Assembly (NCBI GenBank): GCA_030704615.1
Contig: CM060732.1
Span: 24,182,001-24,242,000, forward strand
Direction: 5' to 3'
Length of the DNA stretch: 60,000 bases
Source of the DNA: Takakia lepidozioides
Lineage: Eukaryota; Streptophyta; Takakiopsida; Takakiales; Takakiaceae
Positions within the stretch are counted from its first letter, which is position 1; each line of letters opens with the position of its first letter. The translations under genes were made by a program, and so were the position numbers. Of the stretch, positions 46,001 through 57,596 are shown piece by piece. The notes under the pieces were generated by a model. That model ran no database searches, was not told the DNA's origin, and saw only the letters and a list, made by a program, of their open reading frames with translations.

Positions 46001-47903
46001 TCAAGAGAAAACTTGTACAAAATGTTTGCTTCTCCATGGGCTGAGGGCCCCACCCGGGGTGAGCCAGAGTTCACACTGCCGCAGTGCTATGTCCAACAAG
46101 CCCCCCTATTGCAGGTATACTCTTGTTTACATGTGGCCTCACCTACAGATTAGGGTGCATGTGGGGTAGGCTTCCTTGCTTGGTGGGAATACACATTGTG
46201 GTTTATTTACTTCTGTTAGTGTTATCCATCTTGCAAACATATAACAGGAATATTACTTTTTTGCCGTCAACTGCCCCCCTCCGACCCCCTGGAGGACATG
46301 TGAGGGATGTGTACAACGAGGTGAGCTTGATGTTGCATTAGCCCACATGATTGGATGTGCTGAAAGAGACTACAGTTCCATTAAGGAACCCTTAGACAAG
46401 ATCCTCTCAGAACTTGGGAGAGCTTTTTATCTACATGTGTTGGAGGTGGAAACGTGAGAAAGGAACCTGGCATGTTGTGCATCAAATCCCAGGTGTGCCA
46501 ATGTGTGGAGAGTGATAGAGGTTTGGGTTACAACAGACAGACAACTCTCGGAACACATTGAAACTTGTTTATGAGCTTCACTTTAGTTCTTTGACTTCAA
46601 TTTTTTTCTTCTCCTTCCGAAGTGGCAAGTGCTGTTAACACTCAGTGCTTATACCCACAAGATATCATTTCACAGCTCCAAATTCTATCTGTTTGAGGCC
46701 CTCTTTCTTATTGATGGTGCTGTTTCTCATGGTTTCTGCAGCCCGGCTATTTCACAAAGTTTCAGCAAGATACTTTATTTTACATATTTTACAGGTGATA
46801 ATCAATTCCTTTCATGTGTTGGTGCTCCTATCTCTATGCCTGCTTATTCTTACCCTTGTATAATCCACAGAATGACCTGTTATCTTACCTGACATCAATC
46901 GTATCCTGTAGTGTTGCGTCCATGTATTGATTGTCAGGTAAATCAGCAGCAGCAAATATGTCACAGGCATATTCTTTTTATTGCAGTGCATTTTGTTAGT
47001 GCCTAGATGTTCCGGTTTAGATGGTCGGATAAGCAGTGTCGGTATCTTAATACAGTGTTAAATAACCTGATATTGATTGATTCAGGTTAGTACAGTACAG
47101 TGTGACAGTGCTAGAAGAGCTGGGTTCTTTAAAGGCTTAACCATCCTGCTGTTGTTTTGGTTACTGTGCAGCATGCCCAACGACGAGTCTCAACTGTATG
47201 CTGCTGATGAGTTGTAAGTAGCAGCTTCTCTGCATTTGCTTATTCCCGGGAAGTGGTGGTTCTCTATCTTTCAACTGTGTGTTCTGGATTTTATTTTGTG
47301 AGCTTACTTCAGAATTACTTACTCAGAGGTGTCATACTGACTTCGTGTCATTGCCATGGGACTGCAGGTGCAGCAGAGGGTGGTTCTACCACAAAGAATA
47401 CAAGCTGTGGCTGACTCGGGTTCCCAACATGGAACCAGTGGTCAAGACAAACACGTATGAGCGGGGCTCATACTACGTTTTTGATCAGAGCACGTGGGAA
47501 ACTGTTCGGAAGGTATTCCCTTTGTCCGATATTATGGACTACTTGTGATATTTTTCAGTGTAACCCCCTTGTGCCTTCTTGGACTAGTCTCTCAGGTCTT
47601 GCTTTATCAGCCTACAGTGTTACCAGTGAATGCATGTACCTCCTCTCATCTTTCCCAATGTTAGACAAATTTGGTTGGTATCGCTATGTCTTGGAACAGG
47701 AATCCATAAGCATTGTGACTGTTTAGTGACGGGGTTAGAACTGGTGCCTAGTAATCAGTGAATGGAAGAGTTCGGAGGTGTAGCGGAAAGCAGCTAAAGT
47801 AACCTCTGTGATGATGTTGGGGTGGGGTGGGGGACCACAGGATAACTTTCTGTTGCATTATGAGCTGGTGGAGAAAAGACCACAATTGCCCTCTCAGCAC
47901 TAA
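40089..47903 (+). CDS. NOT2: CCR4-NOT complex subunit NOT2 (VIP2-like), 12 coding exons
   Basis: Exons: 40089-40200, 40822-41000, 41277-41754, 42390-42602, 42996-43097, 43720-43814, 44566-44754, 45683-46114, 46742-46794, 47172-47213, 47368-47512, 47841-47903. All phases agree, giving 2103 bp and 700 residues. The Ser/Gly-rich N-terminus holds blocks also found in plant VIP2 (MLNSSAS, SLQGLHNIP, FDINDFPQL, QNQEFSIQNEDFPALPG, MGRSAGFSLGG). The C-terminal NOT2_3_5 domain starts at APDRFGLLGLLSVIRMSDPDLT and runs through LPQCY, GYFTKFQQDTLFYIFYSMP, GWFYHKEYKLWLTRVP and HYELVEKRP. NOT2 links the NOT module to NOT1 in the deadenylase complex and in plants also affects transcription. It is longer than Arabidopsis VIP2 (~614). 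Introns follow GT-AG. The gene looks intact. Confidence 0.96.
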
Positions 47904-49903
47904 CCTGCATCTTTCCTATGCCTGCTAGAATCAGAGGCTATGCTGGCACACACTTCGATACATCATGAGGGATCAGTTACATTTGCGTTCAAATGTTGCA
48001 AAATTTGTTCTCTTACATTAATGAACGCTGATTGACGTTGGATTGCTTCTCTTCTCTCTAACTAGTCTTCCTCAGAAAAGAAGTCCTCTCTGGTGGCAGC
48101 AATAACAGATTTTCAAGGCCAGCTTTTCTTTGACAAGGGGTCTTGTCGAGTGGGAGTCTGAATTCTGAGTCAAAGTGTGGTGACAAATTCAATGTATGTA
48201 AGGGAACGGGTCTAGGGTTTAACTGCTTCATGCACATATCAGCCTCTTACATACACAACTGTATACTCTTTGTTGAAATTTGTTGCTGATTGCCGTTACA
48301 GAATCGTTGTTGATCTGGACCACCAAATTGTTTCTGTGTGGCTCAGTTAATTCAGTCACGATACCCTAGTTATCTTCATGTAAGTAGATGCTAGATCCGA
48401 AATTGGAGTGTGGGATTTGAGCGCTGGTTGAGTGCCGGTCTCTTGTTGGGTAAGTGAATGGACAAGATCAACTTCTGACTTGTTATGGCACGCATTGCGA
48501 AGGACTTAAAGAGTATCCCTTCGTTTTATGTTTGAAGCTTGTCTTTGATATTCTTGCAATATTCAAGTGTTAAGTTGCTGTTGGAGTTGTCTAATTAGGA
48601 AGGTCTCTGGAAACGAACGTGTTTGCAAACTGATGCTGCGGATTCAAGCTGCTGGGCAGGTGGTGAATCTGTTCTTTGTTGTCTATGCCACGTTCTCAAA
48701 GGTACCCCAATGTAAGAATGGGTGAGGTAATCCGTTATGAGGATTGATGTTTTTCATTGTCTGCTGCATCCCTCCTGGATATTGGTGCTCAGTGCTGTGG
48801 TTTCCAAAACTTGGTTAAGGAGCAACAGGTATTACTGATCACCTTGTGTCGTTGGGCTAGGAGTAAGGATGTCACCTTTCTAGGTGGTTCTATTGAGTCT
48901 GGCAAATATTGTCAGCACAGTTTGCCGTGGACAAAGTAGAACTGACATTTGTCTCTCTACCCCCATTTGAGCCCACCCCCAACAGCAGTTGGTACTGGCA
49001 AGGGGAAGTGGCTCTTATTGGACTCTGGCTTCGGCCAGAGTCTTCTCCCTGTCTACTACTCCCCTTGTCTAATCCATGCTACGTGGTCATCGGTTCGATG
49101 GCTGCAAGGAGTCAAGCATCTTTTTCTCTATTCTTTCTCTAGGTCTATGCCTAAAGCAAGTGTACTTCATTGTTCTTCTCGCTTTTGTGAAGAAAGAGTA
49201 GGGACCCTTGAACACTGGCTCTGATGAAAAGTTGAAGACACTGAGAACTCTTTCGTTTAGAGGTGTCAGTGTGACAGTGATATACTGAATGGCTCACCCC
49301 AGAGTGCATGCCGGATAGATGAGAGAATCCCTGTTGAGGGAGGATGTGCAGAAATGTCTGCATATGACTAACCTTTGCTCCAATATTGGAACGACAACCA
49401 GCTTCTACCAGTTGGGCTGCTGGATCTCTGGCATGGCCAAAGTTTGGATGGAATCAAGGCTCACTGCATCTTAAAGCTGCCATGATCTTACCTCTCCCCT
49501 ACAACTCCTAGCAGGATTTGATAGATGCACAAGATTGAAATGTCTCTTTAAGGGGTCCTGCGTATTTACAAACCACGGTCATACCTTTGATCCTTCAATG
49601 AATACTCCAGGGAAGTGGTAGATGCCCACAGCCTTGAAATCGTTGCCCACCATAGAGCAACCACCTCATCTCAATGCACGTGCCAAGAGAAGCGATGGTT
49701 GCACTCCCCATCATGGGGGCAGTGCTTCAAAGCAGTCTTCAGTTTGGGAAAGGAGCAGATTGTCTGTGTTGTTGTGCAATACTGTGGGTGGAAAGAAGTC
49801 CCACTACACAACACCTGTCTGTCTCTCTGCAATATCCTTTCAGATCCAGCACCATTTGATTAGATGTCTCTCTCATCAACCATGTTCTGTGGAGATCTCC
49901 CCA
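47904..49903. other. NOT2 3' flank and intergenic, no gene recognised
   Basis: Open frames at 48909-49224 and 49615-49990 (+) overlap in different frames and carry no motif. The first few hundred bases are probably NOT2 3' UTR. Confidence 0.4.
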
Positions 49904-52900
49904 TCACCAGTGTGTGAAGTCGGATGGTCGACGTGTTTCAGTTTCAATAATCGACTCTCGATAGACCTGATCCTCTCCGGTAGGCCCTAGACTCATTGGT
50001 GTTGACAATGCAACGATGAAGTCCTCCGTCTTGACAAAGAGCTTGCCGATGGCCACTTCCAGTGAGTCGTCCTCAACGGAAGTCTCCTTGCCCTCTTCAA
50101 TTTCTTTCACCATGTCTGGATCCCAATTAAGACACCCTGTGCCATGGTATACATGCAGGAAAGTTTCAGACCCAAGATTCAAAAACATTTGTCATAATCA
50201 ATTTACAGCAGATTTGTGAAGAGAGTGGTGAAGAGGATGAAGAGACCATGAGCTGGTCGGAATTCGTACCAGCTTCTCGGAAAACTTTGAAGATTTGGCG
50301 CTTCAGCTCCCTGATGAGTTTCAGGAAGTCATTGGAGTCTATTTCATCAAACATATCCTCGTCGTCGCTATCATCCAAGAATTTACCCAGCTTTTTACAC
50401 ATGGCTGCTTCTATTTGCTGCAGGTGAGACACCACAAAGATTCAACAGGCAAACATGGAATCCATGAAAGTGGTAATGTTTGTTCATAGTTTGAGCTACG
50501 TACTGTATACTTGCTTGCGCACAACTTTATGTGGCATTTGCTTTAGAAGCACAGATTTTTCAATCAGACCTGTTGTGGCCTCACAGATCATGGCCCTTAC
50601 TAGTTTGCTCTAGGCGCTTAAACAGTGAAGCTTGTCCAGAGAGAGACATGTCATTCCATGGGAATGTTGGCTTGCTTATGGCCATCAACCCCGCAGGAAA
50701 CTAACACCTCCTGGAGTCTTTTGTGGAGTTTGCACCCACCATTTAGCTTATCCTTGCATCTCAGCTGCAGGGATAAACTTATTTTCCTGCGACTGCCATT
50801 ACACAGAGGTACTTGTCCACATGCAAACTGGGTTGTTCATTTTAGTTTTACTGCCCTTCATGTGCCGCAAAAATGACATGCCCATCACTCTGGACTGTGT
50901 GCAGGGCGGGGGATAGAGAGAGAAATGAAACTGAAATGGTACTTATAGCGTAGCAGAAAGCTCAAAGAGCTTATGAGAGAGAGAGAGAGAGGGGGGGAGA
51001 GAGAGTGGCATACCATATTGAGATCTTGAACATCGCGGATAAGTTTAGCATGCCTTTCACGTGCTGCCACCAATTCGGGTAGAACTTCCTCCACCTGTTC
51101 CTTCTCGAGTTGTAAAGGCTTCTGAGTCATCATGAATGCCTTGATCTCTATGAGCTTTTCATACTTTTTGGTGTGTGGTTTTGAAACGAATTTTTGCTTG
51201 CCCTCATCTCCTTCGATCACAAACATCTTCTTCAAATTCTCATCCTGCAGCACAATTTTGGAAGACGCAAGCTTAAAACTTTTCGTGTGCTTGCATTTTT
51301 TGGGTTCTTCAGTTAACAGCTGTTGTATGATCGTTTGTGATGCTTTGAAGACTTTTGTAGCTTGTTGAACTGTCTGGTTATCAGTCCCGATTCTGTGCTA
51401 TGATCCTCACTGCACCTTGTCTTGCCCTCTCTTATCTGTGCAAAGGTAAGGTGCATTTTATTGGGGGAGTTTTGGACTAAAGGTGGAAGGGCAGTCTCAA
51501 CGTACAGTCATGAGAGGCAGCGTGGTTCGCCTTTTCTTCATATTTTCCGTCCTTTCTTTTTCGCTCTGAAGAGCAGTCTCAGCAAGAGGTCTGCCATCCA
51601 TGCCTTTCCAGGTTCCATATGTCTGCCACCTATCATAAGCGCTCTCTTCTTCCATCATTTCCAAAATCTCTGGTGGATACAATGACGATTGTGGGTAAAG
51701 AGACAAGTCAGTGACTCCAGCAGCTCCCACAGAAGCGAACACATGAGCTCTTGGAAAGCAGCACGCGGGTATGTGAGGTAAAGGGAGCGAATTTTGGAGG
51801 TGTCCGAGAAGAAATGAAGGATGATCACGGTGGACCTGAAATGAGTCTTTGATAGTCGTGTCGTTCTTCATACAACTCGTAGCTCTCGTTTACGATGTTG
51901 TTCATCTCCTTCATTTTGTCTTGCAACTCAATCTCCAACTTGGCGTGGAGCTCCTCGAACAGACCGTGTTCTATCTTGAGCGAGTTCATCTCGTCCTGCA
52001 TCACTTTGTTGTGGAGTTGCACCATCGTAAGGTCTTGGGTAGCCTGCCAAGCAAGATTGAGTGTGATAAAGTGTCCATACTCCATACCCTGGGGATCCAG
52101 AGGCAGAATTTCTTGGCCCTTTACTGTGCCTGGTGTGGAGGAGGAGAGTACCTTAGACACTCGGTTCTCCAAAATGTGGGTGTGGATCTGAGTGGCGTAG
52201 TTGTGCTCCTTGAAGGCATTGACACCCCCCATGGTTTTCTTGGAGGTGTACTCATCTGCGCCCAATGTGGCAATCGCCCTTTCAAGCTCATCCACACGCT
52301 TTGCCTCCAAGTCCATTTTGTCAATCCACATGCCACACTCGGCATTCAACCTCGCCATTTCCGCTGCATAATCCTGCTCCCCAAGGGGTTTCCAGTTCAG
52401 ACCTGTTAGCTTTCCTTCCACACTGTACACATTTCCTGCTACATCTCTGCTGGAACTTTGGTGATTTTGACTTGGACTGTAGATCATTTGCGCCGGTGAT
52501 CACGAGGTTCATGCAAGTAGGACTTAATGGAGGAACTGGTTGAGGGGAGTGTGCCTCAGGGTAGAAAATGTCAATCTTGTTTTGCGTGTTTCTGTTGTCC
52601 AGCTGCAGTGCTTCCAGCATCGCTGCCTGCCGCCGAAGCACCTGCTCACTTTCCTCATGATAGTGACGCTGGCTGGCCTCCATCTTCCTGTAGGTCTTGT
52701 GCAACTGTTTCATCTGAATACCAATTCACGTAATGGGGGCTTTTATTACGAGGCTGGAAAGGTAGTAGCATTTGCCGTTTGCACAAACAGTCCTTGATCT
52801 ACAACTTTTATGGGTGTATCTCTTCAGCTACCAAAACCCAACTGTACAGCATTCAGCATTCAGAAGCTCAGACAGTCCAATACGTTTTATGGTGCATGGA

Positions 52901-53145
52901 TTGCTGGCTGGCGGATGGTGAAATACGCAACATACTCTTTTAGACAAAGCTCGGTAGGATTGAGTTTGTGTGGGTTACCTCTTCTTCGACGGACAGCTTG
53001 TCCATTCCTTTTGGTACCAAAGGGCCCCATTGTTTGGGTGGAGGTTTTGGTGGCGGTGGTTTTGGTGGGAGTTCCTCAAGTTTCTTTGGTACGTCAGGGA
53101 TGATGATACTGGCCGATCGGCACCACTGTCACACACAGAAATCGA
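49904..53145 (-). CDS. Outer dynein arm docking complex subunit-like coiled-coil protein (CCDC63/CCDC114/ODA-DC1 type)
   Basis: Exons partly resolved on the minus strand. An N-terminal Pro-rich exon ends 52979 (KPPPPKPPPKQWGP, MDKLSVEEE, donor GTAACC). The next begins 52713 (MKQLHKTYRKMEASQRHYHE). One ends 52152 (TMGGVNAFKEHNYATQIHTH then ILENRVSK). One begins 52043 (MNSLKIEHGLFEELHAKLE). Two more are 51244-51014 and 50417-50247 (the latter DDSDDEDMFDEID). Docking-complex coiled coils share the N-terminal 'L...YR.ME..R..Y.EE' helix, the MGGVNA...LENR block and the 'R.E...F...Y.KLE.EL..K..EM' helix. They anchor outer dynein arms on axonemal doublets, here presumably in sperm. Joins near 52450-52570, 51250-51825 and below 50247 are unresolved. 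A pseudogene is possible. Confidence 0.6.
50975..51006. repeat. GA microsatellite
   Basis: GAGAGA run with an internal G-tract. It is preceded at about 50921-50945 by GAAATGAAACTGAAATGGTACTT, which also precedes the GA run at 57504 in a slightly different form. Confidence 0.8.
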
Positions 53146-55000
53146 AGTGGAGAAAACAACCGATGAGTTTCCCTGCAACTTTTCTCTCTCGGTGATCAGT
53201 CCATCGATGTTAGATCATAAGCATCCTGGCATGAATGATGAATATCCAACTAATTGCAGTGGTGTCGAGTGGCTACCCGATCCAGAAAGGGATTTTAAAT
53301 TCTAGAACATCACAAGAAGCCTGGAGAGAGAGTTGAGATTTGGGTTTGAGCAACCCCTCAATTTATATGATCAGAGAAACAGGTATTGATTCAACATGGA
53401 GGTAAGGCATCTATTAGAACTCACACAATCTTTCTTAGGTATTCAAAATGCCTTGTCTCTATCCATACAAGTCTGTTTACTGATTCGAGAACTTGGCTGG
53501 TGCACTTTAGTATCAAGAAACATCCGTGTGCAGCTATAACCTTTCAGAAGGCTCAAGGTTTCCATGCTAAGTTTGGAGATTATGATGTCCAATTCTGACA
53601 GAAAGACAGCTGTTTGTTCACGACGCTTCATAATATATCACTCTGATGCCACGGATCATGTCTATGCAGTGTTTATGTGGCATTGCCAAGGCAGTTGTAG
53701 ACCTTTGGCCACCTCCATCTTTTTGGTTGCTTTGGCGTTGGTGGTTCTTCTGACGGGGGTGATGACGGCCTGTCGGAGATGGCACTAGCCGGTCGGACGG
53801 GCTTCTTTTCCTTCTGCAGGCCGATCCCAGGTACCGGAATGAAGAAGACAACTGATCAGTATCCAAAAACTTTGACTTGCAACACGGATATTTCCTAAGA
53901 ATTCCAAAGCAGCAGCGGCAAGAATGATGGCTCACACCAACCCGAATTGCAGTGGTGTCATGGCTACCCAACAATTCGCAAAGTTGCACCAGGAGAACCT
54001 TTCATCATCAAGCAGAATGACCAGCTGAACTGAGAAATTGGACGTGGCAGTATGTCAGTCTGCAAAATCCTTTACAGTGGAACTTACAGTACCTAGACAT
54101 ACTTTACTTCTAGGGCAAGGAAACGGATAATTGAGTGGATGCTAGAAGATCGCGCATCTTACCATGTTGCTCAACGATCTCACTGAGCTGAATCCCTGGG
54201 GCGGGGAAGAAGAATTGCGTCATTCATGTGCCTTCAGGGTAGCCCAGCTCCAGACACAAAGATTCAAGCGAAATAGAAGGAGGTTGCAGTGAAGTGTCAC
54301 GGAGCTACAGTTAGTTGGCAAGCAGGACTGAAGGGGCACCGGGTAGTTAATAAGTTGAATAGAAGGGACACTCATGCTCCATGGTGACTTGGTGGGCGGT
54401 GATTGATGAGAGCCGAGGATGGGTGATTACAGGTCGCGGGTAAGGAGCCAGTAAAAAAGCAGTTGTGGAGCTGATCAGAGGGCACAGGACGAGATGGGGA
54501 GCATTGTGGTGAAGGCGTCCGAAGTGCAGAGTTATTATTCGTAATCTAGTCTCGTGATAGGAGCGAGCGAGAAGTTCAGCTGCAATTTGACGTCCGGAGA
54601 TTCAGCCGAAGTCCGTTATGAGACGCCAGATGAACCAATGTGTCTCCGATCTAGTGGAGAGGCATATTTTCTGTTCGGCAAAGACCATGATGATGAGACC
54701 ACGATGATGGGAAGGATAGGCACCGGAAGGATAGGCACTGTCTCTGTTCTTGAATCAGAGGGGGTTAAGTACCAAGTGAGTTGAGAGAACATATAGATCG
54801 GTCATCAGTTGAAGGGAGAAAGGCAGAAAGAGAAAGGACTTGAACCAATATTAATGGGTTCATAGCCTGGTTTGTGATGGTTCATCTCTCCCTTGTTGTA
54901 TTTAGAAGAAAGCAGTTCAAGAGCAAAGAACCTTTATCACGTGATTTTGGGTTTAGTGTCTGTGTATGATGTACTCATAAATTAACATTGCTTGCAGTAG
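53146..55000. other. Region upstream of the docking-like gene
   Basis: On the minus strand, 53835-53720 reads KKPVRPASAISDRPSSPPSEEPP, a Pro/Ser-rich stretch similar in style to the N-terminal exon at 53100-52979. It may be a further 5' exon or a diverged duplicate. No other gene is recognised. The open frames at 53386-53598 and 54554-54784 (+) lack motifs. Confidence 0.35.
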
Positions 55001-56888
55001 ATGATGGTAGAACCGATGCCCAGTTGAACGGAGCAGCATTTCAGGGTTGGAGAGGGAGAACAGGGAGACAGCACGGAGGCCACTAGAGTACCCTACGTCG
55101 AAGTTTGACCGTCCTCCAGCTACTGGCGAACGTGGGAAAAGCATTTGGGTAGATCTTGAAAGTGACGTCTTTTGGGATTGTATGCATGGGTTGGGAGATC
55201 GAATGAGCTACAGAGAGCATCACTTGACTGGTCGCATCAGCCTGCTTTTAGGAAGATAAGCATTGAAGCCACTTCCTCTTGCAGCCAGAATATGACAGTT
55301 CAGAATGACCTGGGCGGTTCCCACAAAGTTTTCTTACAAGCTTAGTGAAAGCTATGACATTCCAGAGCTGCTTTATGAAGTTCCGAAAGTCTAGGACCTC
55401 CTCTGTGATGGGGACCAAGACCATGTGAAGATAGCAAGGCTCGAGACACAATAGTTATCGACAGAGAAGACTATGCTCTTGTGGGACAGTCCGGGTGCTA
55501 AAGCTTACCATGTGAACACTTTTGGTCTTTCTGGGCCTTTCCACCGCCGGGCTTAGGTTTTCCTGCCTCTTCCTGCCTCTTCCTGCATGAAGTACATAGA
55601 GACAATTAATCCTGGAAAGAACTCTGCATCATGGTTTGGAGCTAATCAAACAGGGCAGAGGGGAGCTGGTAGTCATTTACCACCTCCAAGGATGACTTGA
55701 AAAGGAAAGGAGGTTGGTGCATGCAATGGAATTCTTTCTAGGTGGGTTTTGTGAGCATTCGGTTGGAACTTGAAGCAGAGAACATTGCAATTTATTTTCC
55801 TGGAAACAGATAATAAACCTCTGTTATCCAAAGGGTCATTGTAAGGCAACCTGCAAAATGGATTACATGTAGCATGTACCTGGTAACCTGGTAATGTCGT
55901 CGTTCACTGGGTCTCAGGCGTGGGTGTCAAGGGTGCAGTTCAATAATGATGGCAAAAACTGCAAACCTTGTGTTGGACTACATTCAGTAACCTTCACTGC
56001 AAGATCAACATGCAATCCCTTGGGGAAAATGCAGGGCGGATTGTAAAGTGGAGGTTGCAATGGCCCTGAATGTTCGGTTGGATCTGTGAAATTCTCACCA
56101 CGCTGTCGTTTTGCAAATTGAGGGTCTGTGGATCCCCTGTGGGTTCTTTCATACCAGCCGAGCTTTCCGATTTCGATGTGAGATTAAGAAGGTGCACAAT
56201 TCAGAAGACTTCTCTGTGTGATTCGATCATCTGCATTGAAGGAAAAATATCCATTCAAGGGGAAGTTTGGGCCCAGTTTGGGTTTCGGAAGCTGCAGCAG
56301 GCCCTAGCGGCGACCAGTGTAATGGTCCGCATGACATGAACTTAGATTGTTCAATCAGATTGTGCAAGCAACGTTGCCACCACCACAGTTCTCTTTCTGT
56401 GCCGGCATATCTCTCTCTCCATGTTGCTAGGCAGCAGTGGCAGTTACAGGCCGCCCACAGATTCACTCGAGTTGCATAGGTTCCCGAGAAAATCTACATC
56501 TTCCGAGAAAATCTACATCATGTGATAAACTTGGCCATCATCCGCCAACTTCTATCCGCCTTCATTGTAGTTGCAAAAGCCAAAACTGCACCGTGCTCAG
56601 ATCACGGATGAAAGCCATCCTTTCATGCTCGAAGCCCTTCACCCCACTTGGGCTGCGAAAGCCTGAAATTGGTGCCTTCAGAGAAGAAAGGCAGAAAAGG
56701 AAGGGACCCAACAATCGCTCAGGTCAGATGGGTAGCGGAAAAATGTTTGTGGTTGTAGAGATCCCCAGGAAGCAAACTTTTACCAGTCGGCCATCTGCTG
56801 GAAGCTGGAGGTGCATAGTCATAATTTCTGCAATGGGCTTGCTCCAAGCCAGCACAAAGGACGTTGGTTTCCTGTACTCCGCTCCGCT

Positions 56889-57296
56889 CCCTTGTTGCTC
56901 CCCGCTTACAGAGTTGGAATGGCAGCCGCCACTTTCCTCAACGCGCAGGTAGAGGCCATACCAAAAGCCGCGTACTGTTCTTGTGGTGAATGGGCGGAAG
57001 GGCTGACATCTCGCAGCAGATTGGCCGGCCACCATGTGGAGCTGGAATGCGTATCCAACTTGGGCCCGAGACCCTTGCTGCACCGCTGCCTTGTTGCTTC
57101 CCGCTCATAGAAGTGGGATGGCAGCGTGCTCCGCCCCTCTCCGCAGCGCGCAGGTGGAGGCCATACCCAGGACCCCGTCTTCTTCTTGTGGTGAATGGGC
57201 GGAAGGGCTGATATCTTGCAGCAGATTGGCGGGCCAGCATGTGGAGCTGGAATGCGTATCCAACTTGGCAATCCCAGGCCCGAGACCCTTGCAAGT
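56889..57296 (+). repeat. Two-copy tandem duplication, ~199-bp period, upstream of the PDF-PPR exons
   Basis: CCTTGTTGCT starts copy 1 (about 56889) and copy 2 (about 57088). Both contain GAGGCCATACC, TCTTGTGGTGAATGGGCGG, AGCAGATTGGC and GTGGAGCTGGAATGCGTATC, then CCCGAGACCCTTGC. One frame stays open in both (CGEWAEGL then RLAG then HVELECVSNL). This suggests a duplicated exon or a chance open frame in GC-rich DNA. Confidence 0.75.
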
Positions 57297-57504
57297 GATG
57301 GCTGTGACGCCTACCGTGCCTCCAAGGAAATCGAAGAAAGGTATTGATTGATATGCAACACTTCTCAGATTTTTTGGGTTTCCCAAATCGGTGCTTTGGA
57401 GCGATCCAGGCTTCATTGTCCTTCTCTCACTTCTCCTCTGATATATAATTTTATTTTTACCGGAGCGAGTTTAAGAGAAATGAAATGAAATGGTACTTTA
57501 TGGA

Positions 57505-57530
57505 GAGAGAGAGAGAGAGAGAGAGGAGAG
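57505..57530. repeat. GA microsatellite
   Basis: GAGAGA run preceded by GAAATGAAATGAAATGGTACTTTA, a unit also seen near 50921. Confidence 0.85.
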
Positions 57531-57596
57531 CAAGTTGTAAGAATAACATCCTGGTGGAGGCAATTGGAAGCTAACAAACTTCTCATATTCGTCCAG

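Larger units (their letters stand above)
55001..57596 (+). other. Possible 5' exons of the PDF-PPR gene, unresolved
   Basis: At about 56196-56254 (+) the reading LCDSIICIEGKISIQ resembles the 'D.VYVEGKIS' strand of SSB/OSB OB-folds, which usually precede a PDF motif. Other open pieces (55047-55259, 56437-56952) carry no known domain. No set of phase-compatible exons could be assembled, so this is only a place to look. Confidence 0.25.

Noticed and set aside
50670-50700. Short similarity to the LINE 3' tail (TATGGCCATCAACCCCGC)
   Set aside because: Only about 18 bases match, with no tail motif and no flanking duplication.
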